A DNA stretch of 64,000 bases from Cynocephalus volans. Lineage: Eukaryota; Chordata; Mammalia; Dermoptera; Cynocephalidae. This document shows, one piece after another, positions 23,391 through 33,184 of this stretch. Where the stretch lies: contig NC_084469.1 of NCBI RefSeq assembly GCF_027409185.1, forward strand, positions 30,060,293-30,124,292. Direction: 5' to 3'. Within the stretch, counting starts at the first letter, position 1. The number at the start of each line of letters is the position of its first letter. Under the pieces are notes generated by a model. The model made no database searches and was not told where the DNA came from. It worked only from the letters and a program-made list of their open reading frames with translations. The position numbers and the translations under genes are program-made.

Positions 23391-25385
23391 CGAGGGCTTC
23401 CCTGGCTTAGCATACCAAGCCCTATCAGGTCCAGGGGCTATTTTATCTATGATGGTGGCAGGGCGAGACCCAAAAACTCCATAGGGAAATAATAATAGTC
23501 CCTTTCTGTATAATCTGATCTGTGGGGTTGTGACACCTCATGGTATTTGACCTTTGTCCTATTACTGATGGAAAGATCTCTAACCCCTTTTCTATTCCTT
23601 CACCCCAGGAAGACAACAGGGAGAACCAGCATGGTTCAGTTTGAATATCCCAGGCCAATGGAGTGTACTCACTCCAGGTACTATGTCCTGAGGGGCTGGC
23701 AACAAGAAGTTATTTTTGCTTCCCCGTTGAGGTCTTAGTGAATATCCCAGGCCAATGGAGTGTACGCACTCCAGGTACTATGTCCTGAGGGGCTGGCAAC
23801 AAGAAGTTATTTTTGCTTCCCCATTGAGGTCTTAGTGAAGTCTCTAAAGTCTTAATTTGCAGTCTTATGGCCACAGTCCAAGGCTCCATCAGTGTGTCCA
23901 GCGGGGAGGGGGTGACCCGATCTGGCCTCTCCTTCAGTGTCCACAGGGCTTCTGCTAACCTCATTGTCCACCCCTGCAGGGTGTGCTGTTCTGTATTCAA
24001 GGCCCCCTAATGCATTCCATTGTATCTTTCTAAGAGGCCTGCTCCAGTTGTATTATAGGGAAGATGAAACTTCCAAGTGATGTTATGGGCATCGTCCCGT
24101 TGTTGTACCTGTTGCCCAGGTACAACAGTGAAATGGGTGCCTTGATCAATCAATGACTTCAGGGGTTCCATCGGCAGCCATGAGTTGTGTCAGTCCTCTG
24201 ATTGTTGTTCTCTGGGTGGTCCATTTGCTGGGGTAAACTTGCATAATACCTGTACAGGAGTCTACATAAGTTAATGCATAACAAGACTCTTCTGATAAGG
24301 GGAGTGGCCCTATATAGCCTATTTGCCAATGATTCAGGGGTGCATCTCCCCTACACATCTGTCCCATCTCTTGGGGAAGCTTACGTGGATGTCGTTCTGC
24401 GCAGACAGGACAGTTCTGACAAGCAGTCACAATGTCAGCATACTGGATCGATAGCCCCCAGGCTTTGGCCACTTCCCATAGTGTCTTTTGTCCAGTGTGT
24501 TTCATTTTCTTGTGTAACCAGGCAGCCATATCTTCAGTGGGGGCTTCTACCAGCCATTGCACATTGGCCAGGGCGTTAGCCTTGTCCTTGCCCAGGCTGC
24601 CCAATGGGTTGTACCCAGACACATGGTACATAGTCACTGATTTATATTGGCTGATTGCATATATATCTTGCCACATGTCCTGACCCCCCAGGGGCTTATT
24701 CATGATCAGCCAGTCCTGTTTTTTCCATTGGGGCAGCCACAACATGAGACCCTATCTCTCAGTACAGATGGTTACGAGGCCTTTCTCTTTGGCTATACCA
24801 TCCATACTGCTCGCAGTTCAGCCTATTGGCTGATTTGCCTGGTGCTGTCCATCTATCCAGATGATATCAATTGACAGTTGGTATGCAATGGCTTTCCATC
24901 AAGAGGGATGCCCTCGACAGGAGCTGTCAGTATACCAAACCTCTTTTCTGACACTGGAAGCACATCTTCCTTAATGGGGAAGGGGGTCAATACTGTGGGT
25001 TCAGCAAGCAAATTATCTGGGTCCACAAATGTGATGGGTCCCAATAACTGCTGTAGTTTGTGGCTCAAGTGACTTGTGGATAACTTACTACAATGTTGAG
25101 GGTAGGCACGCCACTTGGTCATCGTAGTAGTCTGAGCACCGGAACCACAGCGTCGCATGGAGATGTCATGAATCCATCCAGCAATTGGCAGTGCAGTCCT
25201 CACTGTCACAGCTGCCTGTCCAGTGACTGGTTCTGTGACTAGCAATGCTTGGCAAACAGTGTTTACTTGCTGCTCTGTGGGGCTATCGGGCCTCTGTTCC
25301 TTTCCATGTCTGGGACCAAAACCCTATGGGGAGGCAAGCTTTCACCTGTCATTGCCATAACATCCAAGAATAGCCCTCCTGGGAA
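23391..25385 (-). pseudogene. Endogenous retrovirus pol fragment (RNase H-integrase), decayed
   Basis: Minus-strand frames carry retroviral pol. 25245-24853 covers the end of RT/RNase H. 24745-24146 covers the RNase H end and integrase: a zinc-binding part with H78-x4-H83 and C112-x2-C115, then the core beginning HWQIGYIGPLP. At the position of the first catalytic aspartate this copy has glycine (residue 143 of that frame), and the frame is lost near the second aspartate. Downstream frames (24000-23443) are short and stop-ridden. The style suggests a class III (ERVL-like) element, but this is tentative. It is cut on the right by L1-B. No LTR, gag or env is identifiable. Not functional. Confidence 0.7.
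23642..23835. repeat. 97-bp tandem duplication within ERV remnant
   Basis: 23642-23738 and 23739-23835 are two adjacent copies of the same 97 bp. They differ at only two positions that I can see (T/G in TACTCACT versus TACGCACT, and G/A in CCCCGTTG versus CCCCATTG). Such high identity in an otherwise decayed element points to a recent local event. Confidence 0.93.
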
Positions 25386-25452
25386 ATTTTTATTTTTTTA
25401 ATTTTGTTGATATACAATGTGGTTGATTATTGTGGCCCATTACCAAAACCTC

Positions 25453-25482
25453 CCTCCCTTCTCCCTCTCCCCCCTCCCTCCT
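25453..25482 (-). other. G-rich tract in L1-B 3'UTR
   Basis: The plus strand is CCCTCC/CCCCCC-rich, so the L1 sense strand has several runs of three or more G, a potential G-quadruplex. G-rich polypurine tracts are a known conserved feature of mammalian L1 3'UTRs. Confidence 0.6.
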
Positions 25483-25563
25483 AACAATGTCCATTCTGTA
25501 CGCTTGCGGAATCAATTTCAAGGAATCGCAATTGTTATGTCTTATTCCCCCCTCCCCGGTTTC

Positions 25564-25565
<2 letters not shown>

Positions 25566-25601
<36 letters not shown>
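25566..25601. repeat. (TG)n microsatellite
   Basis: About 18 uninterrupted TG units in the L1-B 3'UTR. Confidence 0.97.
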
Positions 25602-25602
<1 letters not shown>

Positions 25603-25614
25603 ATTTATTTATTT

Positions 25615-28600
25615 TTAGCTCCCACAAATAAGTGAGAACATGTGATATTTCTCTTTCTGTGCCTGACTCGTTTCACTTAATATAATTCTCTCAAGGTCCA
25701 TCCATGTTGTTGCAAATGGCAGTATTTCATTCTTTTTTATAGATGAGTAGGATTCCATTGTGTAGATATACCACATTTTCCGTATCCACTCATCTGATGA
25801 TAGATATTTGGGCTGGTTCCAACTCTTGACTATTGTAAAGAGTGCTGCGATGAACATTGGGGAACAGGTATACCTTCAACTTCATGATTTCCATTCCTCT
25901 GGGTATATTCCCAGCAGTGGGACAACTGGGTCATATGGTAGATCTATCTGCAATTGTTTGAGGAACCTCCATACCATTTTCCATAGAGGCTGCACCATTT
26001 TGCAGTCCCACCAACAATGTATGAGAGTTCCTTTTCCTCTGCAACCTCGCCAGCATTTATCGTTCAGAGTCTTTTGGATTTTAGCCATCCTAACTGGGGT
26101 TAGATGTTATCTCAGTGTGGTTTTGATTTGCATTTCCCAAATGCTGGGTGATGTTGAGCATTTTTTTATATGTCTGTTGACCATTTGTATATCTTCCTTA
26201 GAGAAATGCCTACTTAGCTCTTTTGCCCATTTTTTAATTGGGTTGCTTGTTTTTTTCTTGTAAAGTTGTTTGAGTTCCTTGTATATTCTGGATATTAATC
26301 CTTTGTCAGATGTATATTTTGCAAATATTTTCTCCCACTCTGTTGGTTGTCTTTTAACTCTGTTAATTGTTTCTTTTGCTGTGCAGAAGCTTTTTAGTTT
26401 GATATAATCCCATTTGTTTATTTTTCCTTTGGTTGCCCATGCTTCTGGTGTCATATTCATGAAGTCTGTGTCCACTCCTACTTCCTGAACTGTTTCTCCT
26501 ATGTTTTCTTTAAGAAGTTTTATTGTTTCAGGTGGGCATTTAATTCTTTAATTCATTTTGAGTTGACTTTAGTGTATGGTGAAAGGTATGGGTCTAGTTT
26601 CATTCTCTTGCATATTGATATGCAGTTATCCCAGCACCATTTGCTGAAGAGGCAGTCTTTCCCCAGTGTATAGACTTGGTGCCTTTGTCAAAGATCAGAC
26701 AGCTGTAGGTGTGTGGGTTGATTTCTGGATTCTCTATTCTATTCCATTGATCAGTGCGTCTGTTTTTATGCCAGTGCCATACTGTTTTGGTTATTTTAGC
26801 TTTGTAGTATAGTTTAAAGTCAGGTAGTGTTATGCCTCCAGCTTTATTTTTTTTGCTCAGCGTTGCTTTGGCTATGCGTGGTCTTTTCTTATTCCATATA
26901 AATATCTGGATAGTTCTTTCCATTTCTGAGAAGAATATCATTGGAATTTTGATGGGGATTGCATTGAACTTGTATATCACTTTGGGTAGTATGGACATTT
27001 TCACTATGTTGTTGTTCCAATCCAAGAGCATAGGATATCTTTCCATCTTCTTGTATCCTCTCTATTTTCTCTCAGCAGTGGTTTGTAGTTCTCATTATAG
27101 AGATTTTTCACATCCTTGGTTAACTCAATTCCTAAGTATTTTATTTTTTTGTTGGCTATTGTAAATGGGCAAGCTTTCTTGATTTCTCTTTCTGCATGTT
27201 CACTATTGGAGAATAGAAATGCTACAGATTTTTTGTGTGTAGATTTTGAATCCTGCTACTTTGCTGAAATCCTTTATCAAGTCCAAGAGTTTTTTTGTAG
27301 AGGCTTTAGGCTGTTCAATATATAGGATCATGTCATCTGCAAACAGGGACAGTTTGACTTCATCTTTTCCAATCTGGATGTCCTTTATTTCCTTCTCTTC
27401 TCTGATTGCTCTGGCTAGTACTTCCAACACTATGTTGAATAGGAGTGGTGAGAGTGGGCATCCTTGTCTAGTTCCTCTTCTTAAAGGAAAAGCTTTCAGG
27501 TTTTCCCCATTCAGGATGATATTGGCAGTGGGTTTATCATATACGGCTTTAATTATGTTGAGATACTTTCCCTCTATACCTAACTTATAGAGGGTCTTTG
27601 TCATGAATGGATGTTGAATTTTATCAAATGCTTTTTCAGCATCTATAGAGATGATCATATGGTCCTTGTGTTTGATTTTATTAATATGATGTATCACATT
27701 TATTGATTTGCATATGTTGAACCAACCTTTCATCTCTGGGATGAGTTCCGCTTGATTGTGGTGAATAATTTTACATATGTGTTGCTGTATTCTGTTTGCT
27801 AGTATTTTAGTGGGGATTTTTGCATCTATATTCATTAAGGATATCGGGCTGTAGTTTTCTTCTTTGGTTGTATCTTTACCTGGTTTTGGTATCAGGATGA
27901 TGTTTGCTTCATAGAATGAGTTTGGGAGATTTGTGTCTGTTTCAATCTTTTGATATAGTTTGTAAAGAATTGGTGTCAAATCCTCTTTGAATGTTTGGTA
28001 AAATTCTGCTGTGAATCCATCTGGTCCTGGGCTTTTCTTTGTTGGGATCCTTCTGATAACAGCTTCAATCTCCTTTATTGTTTTGGTCTGTTCAGATTTT
28101 CTACATCTTCATGGCTCAGTTTTGGGAGCTTATGTGTGTCCAGAAATTTATCTATTTCCTCCAGATTTTCAAATTTGTTGGCATGTAGTTGTTTATAGTA
28201 GTCTCAAATGATTCCTTGTATTTCAGATGAATCAGTTGTAATATCACCTTTTTCATTTCTAATTTTTGTTATTTGAATCTTCTCTCTTCTTTATTTTGTT
28301 AGCCATGCTAATGGTTTGTCAATTTTATTTATCTTTTCAAAATATCAACTTTTTGATTCGTTGATCTTTTGTATTGTTTTTTGGGTTTCAATTTCAGTGA
28401 GTTCTGCTCTGATCTTAATGATTTCTTTCTGTCTGCCCAACTTTGGTTTGGATTGTTCTTGTTTTTTTAGTTCTTTAAGGTGAAGTGTTAGTTTGTTCAC
28501 TTGCCATCTTTCCATTCTTCTGAAGTGAGCATTTAATGTGATAAATTTCTCCCTTAGTACTGTTTTTGCAGTATCCCACAGGTTTTGGTATGATGTATCA

Positions 28601-29552
28601 TTATTTTCATTAGTTTCAATAAAGTTTTTTTTTTTTTTATGTCTTTTTGTGACTGATAAGGGGATTGCAACCCTTGGTGTGGCCTCGCCAGCACCGCGCT
28701 CAGCCAGTGAGTGCACCGGCCATTCCTATATAGGATCCGAACCTGCGACGGGAGCGCCCCTGCACTCCCAAGCACTGCACTCTCCCGAGTACTCCACAGG
28801 GCCGGCCCTCAATAAAGTTTTTGATTTCCTGCTTGATTTCTTCTTGGACCCATATGTCATTAAGTAGAATGCTGTTTAATTTCCATGTATTTGTATAGTT
28901 TGCAGAATTTCGTTTTTTGTTGATTTCTAATTTTAATCCATTGTGGTCTGAGAAAATACATGGGATAATTCCAATTTTTTTGAACTTGTTGAGACTTGAT
29001 TTGTGACCTAATATGTGATCTATCCTGGAGAATGATCCATATGCTTATGAGAAGAATGAAAATTCTGAGGTTGTTGGATGGAATGTTCTGTAGATATCTG
29101 CCAAGTCCAATTGGTCTAGAGTATTGTTTAGTTCTTGTGTTTCTCTGCTGATTCTTTGCCTAGATGATCTGTCTAATATTGACAGTGGGGTTTGCAGGTC
29201 CACTGCTATTATGGTATTAGTGTCTATTTTCTTCTTGATGGATCAATCATTTTGTCATTAAGTAGTGTCCCTCATTGTCGCTTTTTATGGTTTTTAGTTT
29301 AAAGTCTATTTTATCAGATATAAGAATAGCTACTCCAGCTCGTTTTACTTTTCTGTTTGCTTGGTAAATCTTTTTCCATTGTTTCACTCTTAGTCTATAG
29401 GAGTCTTTATGGGTGAGGTGGGTCTCTTGAAAGCAGCATATAGTTGGGTCCTCCTTTTTGATCCAGTCAGCCAGTCTGTGTCTTTTGATTGGGGATTTTA
29501 AGCCTTTTACATTAAGAGTTGTTATTGAAAGGTGTTGATTTATTCCTAGCAT
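25615..29552 (-). pseudogene. L1-B ORF2, multiply broken
   Basis: The ATG (29550-29552) gives the expected start (MLGINQHLSITTLN, then KRHRLADWIK). The endonuclease domain is destroyed by an 80-bp deletion near 29233 relative to L1-A. Its ends share a 6-bp microhomology, CTTCTT (L1-A 2140-2145 and 2220-2225). The RT domain survives as a 258-codon stretch (27979-27203) with [10 protein letters not shown] and [10 protein letters not shown]. The C-terminal part is in four frames, ending with the expected MFSLICGS-type tail at 25615. A SINE sits in the frame at 28630-28808. Non-functional. Confidence 0.9.
28630..28808 (-). mobile_element. Dimeric tRNA-like SINE nested in L1-B
   Basis: Flanked by a perfect 14-bp target-site duplication, TCAATAAAGTTTTT, at 28616-28629 and 28809-28822. 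On the minus strand it begins GGCCGGCCCTGTGGAGTACTC, has a B box GGTTCGGATCC, a second tRNA-like unit and an A-rich tail (T-rich on plus at 28630-28640). It is the same family as the SINE at 18138, but its first anticodon-arm segment is replaced by 'cttgggagtgcaggggcgctcccg'-type text, marking a different subfamily. Confidence 0.93.
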
Positions 29553-29686
29553 TTTATCGGTTGTTTGGTTGTCTTAGGTGTCTTTTGTTCCTTGCTTTCT
29601 GATTTACTGTTTGTTTTCTGTGTTTGTTGGTTCCTTAGGTTGTAGATAGCCTTTTTGTTTGCTTGTTTTCTCTTCATGAATGCCAT
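29546..29686 (-). other. Small reading frame in L1-B ORF1-ORF2 spacer
   Basis: An ATG 54 nt past the ORF1 stop opens 46 codons (MAFMKRKQANKKAIYNLRNQ...). Its TAG overlaps the ORF2 start as ATGCTAG. The same ATG and first ~28 codons exist in L1-A (from 2674), where a stop ends it early. The overlap resembles a re-initiation arrangement. Whether it is translated is unknown. Confidence 0.4.
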
Positions 29687-29739
29687 TTTTATTATACTAG
29701 TGGGTATTGATTTTTCTTGGGGTTTTATGGCAGTGGCAG

Positions 29740-30718
29740 TTATTTTTCTGGAACCAAACCCAGTACTCCCTTGAGAATTTCTTGTAAGGGTGGTCATGTG
29801 GCGGTGAACTCCCACAGTTTTTGTTTGTCTGAGAAATATACTATTTGCCCTTCATTTCGGAAGGATAGCCTTGCAGGGTAGAGTATTCTTGGCTGGCAAT
29901 CTCTGTCTTTTAGTATTTTGAATATATCATGCCATTCCTTTCTGGCTTTTAGGGTTTGTGATGAAGAGTCTGATGTTAGTTTTATTGGGGCTCCCTTATA
30001 GCTGATTTGATGCTTCTCTCTTGTAGCTTTTAAGATTCTCTCTTTGTGTTTGAGTTTTGCCAATTTGACTATAACATGTCTTGGAGAAGTCCTTTTTAGG
30101 TTGAATATGTTTGGGGATCTTTGACCTTCCTGGACCTGAAGATCTGTGACTTTTCCTATACCTGGGAAGTTTTCTGCCAGTAGTTTGTTGAATATGTTTT
30201 CAATGCAATCTCCTTTTTCCTCCCCTTCTGGAATACTCATGACTCTGATATTTGAGTGCTTAAAGTTGTCTGTTATCTCTTAGATTTTCTTCAATGCCTT
30301 CAATTCTTTTTTCTGTTTTTTGGTCTGCTTGTGTTATTTCAAACAGCCTATCTTCAAGTTCAGAGGTTCTCTCTTCAACTTCCACAAGCCTGCTGGTTAA
30401 ACTCTCGGTTGTGTTTTTCATTTTGCTGAATGAATTCTTCAGTTTGGCAAGCTCTGCTACATTTTTTTTCAGGGCATTGATTTCCTTGTACATTTCTTCT
30501 TTCAGGTCCTGTATACTTTTCCTCATTTCATCATGTTGTATAGCTGAGTTTTCTTGTATCTTGTTCAGTTTCCTTAGAATTATCACTTGAAATTCCCTGT
30601 CAGACATTTTAAGGGTTTCTTGTTCTATAGGATCTAGAGCTTGAGAGATATTACCCTTTGGTGGTGTACTTTCTTGATATTTTGTATTTCTGGTATCTTT
30701 TCTTTGATGTTTATTCTT
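29740..30718 (-). pseudogene. L1-B ORF1, broken
   Basis: Homologous to the intact L1-A ORF1 over its whole length, but the initiator ATG is AAG here (complement of 30716-30718). The frame shifts near 30280, and a TGA interrupts the C-terminal domain near 29797. The coiled-coil and YPARLSF blocks are still readable. Confidence 0.88.
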
Positions 30719-31290
30719 TGTGGCAGGGGGTTTTACAGTCCACAATTTTGACACTGTTGTCTGACTAAGATGTTGCTGTGGTTGCCAATTTGGTATGGCT
30801 ACCTCAGTGTCTACTCATTTGGCCACTAGTGCCTTGTGTGTGTGGTTGCCTCAGGTCTTGGGCCTCTTTGGGGAACCACCTTTCTTGTCAGCATGGACTC
30901 GGCCGGGCTGCTGGGTCACGCGGTGGTACTGCAGGGTGTGTGGTCTCTGCTGAGCTTCCACCTTCCCTGCTGGACATCTCCCTGTTCCACACACACTGGG
31001 CTGGGCTGCTGGGATGCCCGGAGGCAGTGCAGAGTGTGTGGTCTCTGCGGAGCTTCCACTTCCCCTGCTGGACATCTCCCTGCTCTGTGCGTGCTGGGCT
31101 GGGCTTGGGATGGAGCTGGGTGGTGGTGGTGAAGCCTACCTGCTGGATCATGCAATGGTGGCCCCACAGGACATGTGGTCTCTATGGAGCTTCCATCTCC
31201 CCTGCTGGATGTCTCTCTGCTCCATACGTACTGGGCCAGGCTGCTGGATCACGCTGCGGTGTGATCTCTGCGGAGCTTCTGCCTCCTCAG
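30719..31290 (-). promoter_or_regulatory. L1-B 5'UTR made of ~100-bp tandem monomers
   Basis: A repeated anchor (TGTGGTCTCT or TGTGATCTCT followed by GAGCTTC and CCTGCTGGACATCTCCCTG) recurs at 30939, 31037, 31174 and 31260, giving spacings of 98, 137 and 86 bp. The last unit is cut short. L1-A shows two units of the same kind. Rodent L1s also carry tandem promoter monomers, though unrelated in sequence as far as I know. Promoter activity is inferred. Confidence 0.65.
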
Positions 31291-31924
31291 TTTTGGAGGC
31301 TAGGAAGTCCAAAGTCCAGGGAACACTGCTGGTGAAGGCTTTCTTTGGTGATGACATCAGTGACAGCAGGGTATCACATTGAGAAGATGGTGGAGCAGAG
31401 AGAGCAGAGAATGTATACTTTTAGAGAAAAAAACAAACAACTTTCTCTGCTTTGAGTTTTGCTCAAACCCATGGCCCAGTGCCACATCATTTAAATTATT
31501 CCCATGGCTTCCTAGGAAACCAGAGGCAGGAATGGAGGGTGACAGCTGTGATTTATGTTATTGTCGTGTGCTTCTTGTGGAATTCCTTGGCACCGTCTTT
31601 AGCACTGGATAAATTTTCATTGACTGAGTGAAGGTGGTCACTATGGAAACAGCAAAGAATCATTCTTCTCTCCTGATTCCAAGTTAAAAAATTTCTGGAT
31701 GAGCCCATGCTTCCCACCTCTGCCCTATAGCTCAACTATCATCATGGTTAGAGTGTCCTCTCTACTTGTCAAAGTTCTAAACATGTTTCCTGCTAGTGCA
31801 CACATCCTGACTCACTTATCTATCTCTGCTTATTAGTTTACATCCCCTCTATGGACCATCTTTGGGGTCAGGGGAAGAGCATTGGGCATGAACAAAACTG
31901 GATTCTGATCAGAGATCTTCATCT
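31291..31924. other. Flank of L1-B
   Basis: No gene. 31291-31320 ('ttttggaggctaggaagtcc') resembles a widespread mammalian repeat that I cannot name. 31377-31400 has an AAGATGGTGGAGCAG motif like an L1 5' end on the plus strand, but nothing L1-like follows. The remainder is unassigned. Confidence 0.35.
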
Positions 31925-32235
31925 TTTTCTTTTTAACATTTATTTATTTTTTAATGGGCATATATTGATTGTATATATTCATGGGGTACAGAGTTATATA
32001 TCAATGCATGCTTACAATGTGTGATGATCAAATCAAGGCAATTAGCATATCATCATAGCAAACATTTAGCATTTCTTTGTGATAAGGGCATTTGAATTCC
32101 TCTCTTGTAGCCAACTGAGAACATACAATAAACTATTGTTAATTACAGATGCCTAGCACTACTGTAGAACAAGAGAACTTATTTTTCCTATCTGTGATTT
32201 TGTATCCGTTAAACAACATTTCCCTATCTCCTCCT
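31925..32235 (-). repeat. L1MA-type 3'UTR fragment
   Basis: The plus strand reads the reverse of an L1MA 3'UTR: 'tattcatggggtacagagttatat', 'acaatgtgtgatgatcaaatcaaggcaattagcatatc', 'aagagaacttatttttcctatctg'. Confidence 0.75.
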
Positions 32236-32889
32236 CAAGATCTGAATCTTTCTAATTGAAAATCACTAAATTAGTCACTTTGTCTTTCAGAGATATGACT
32301 TCCTTATCTGTAAAGGAGGGCTCATACCATCTATTCCACAGGACTATTTTGAGAATTAAAAAGGACAATCATATATGTGATATGCTAAATGCATACATCC
32401 ACATACATATGTATATCTGATATTTAGTGAAATGGCTACTTTCTTGGAACCTACATGGCACATTTTGAACTACCTCTGTAGTGCTTATTTCCTTTCTTGT
32501 GTTGGTTGTTGTTCCATTTTTTCAAAAACAATTATTGGAGTGCCCACTCGACAGTACTGTGACGAACACTGTGCTATGTGCTAAGGTTGATATAAAAAAG
32601 GAGAAAGACACATAGTTTGACTCAGAGGGACATCAAGTTTAGATTGTACAAGTGTCTTCCTTCCTCCACTAGAATACTCAGTCTCCACCACAGCCCCCTT
32701 TCTTAAAATTTAGTCATTCTACATTTTTCTAAGATGATTTAATCTACTTCCATAACTCTGCTTATCAGCTCCACTCTGATCCATGCAGTGTTAATTTTGC
32801 TCCAAAGCTTTGCATCTTCTTTCTACTATTCAGTTTAATACCTCTGCAAGAGTCACCAAAACCCTTAAAAACATGCCCCAAATGGAACA
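32236..32889. other. Intergenic with probable L2 fragment
   Basis: No gene. About 32520-32630 ('ggagtgcccactcgacagtactg', 'acactgtgctatgtgctaagg') looks like the reverse of an L2 3' end. The rest is unassigned. Confidence 0.4.
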
Positions 32890-33184
32890 AATCCCTCAGA
32901 ACTCTGAGCATCAGATATGCGACCATCCCTCCTCCTAGGGCCCAGGTTCTGATAACACAACATTTTACCTTTTGTTCCCCTAGTCCTAGGGGAGTAATTT
33001 TTTCCTGCAGTTAGTAATATCTGGGTGACACCAGGATGTTTTTCCCCCCTTTAGTCTCTATCAGGATATATCTATGTATCTCCTTCCCTGTAGGCAGTCT
33101 TCTTGGTTTAAATATACCAGGTGCGATTCCTGTTTCCTGAATGGATCCTAAGTGATGCTAACTGACATGCCAGCTATATAGTCT

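Larger units (their letters stand above)
25386..31290 (-). mobile_element. Nearly full-length L1 LINE (L1-B), dead, with nested SINE
   Basis: On the minus strand: 5'UTR of tandem monomers (30719-31290), ORF1 remnant (29740-30718), ORF2 remnant (25615-29552), 3'UTR (25389-25614) and an A-rich end (T-rich on plus, 25386-25400). The 5' limit is uncertain; element sequence could extend to about 31405. I find no matching target-site duplication, and the ERV cut at its left end does not resume on its right. The insertion was therefore accompanied or followed by loss of flanking sequence. Orientation is the same as L1-A. Confidence 0.9.

Noticed and set aside
30778-31382. 185-codon plus-strand frame rich in Trp, Cys and Leu
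   Set aside because: It is the antisense of the L1-B promoter monomers; the repeated protein blocks mirror the DNA monomers.
22442-31422. A 17-bp identical string (AGAGAATGTATACTTTT) at 22442-22458 and 31406-31422, as if flanking one 9-kb insertion
   Set aside because: The left copy is not followed by a poly(T) run and the right copy is not preceded by poly(A). The interval contains ancient repeats such as MER20. A chance match in AT-rich DNA is simpler.
31377-31422. Plus-strand L1 5' end suggested by AAGATGGTGGAGCAG
   Set aside because: No L1 sequence follows on the plus strand; the short motif alone is not enough.
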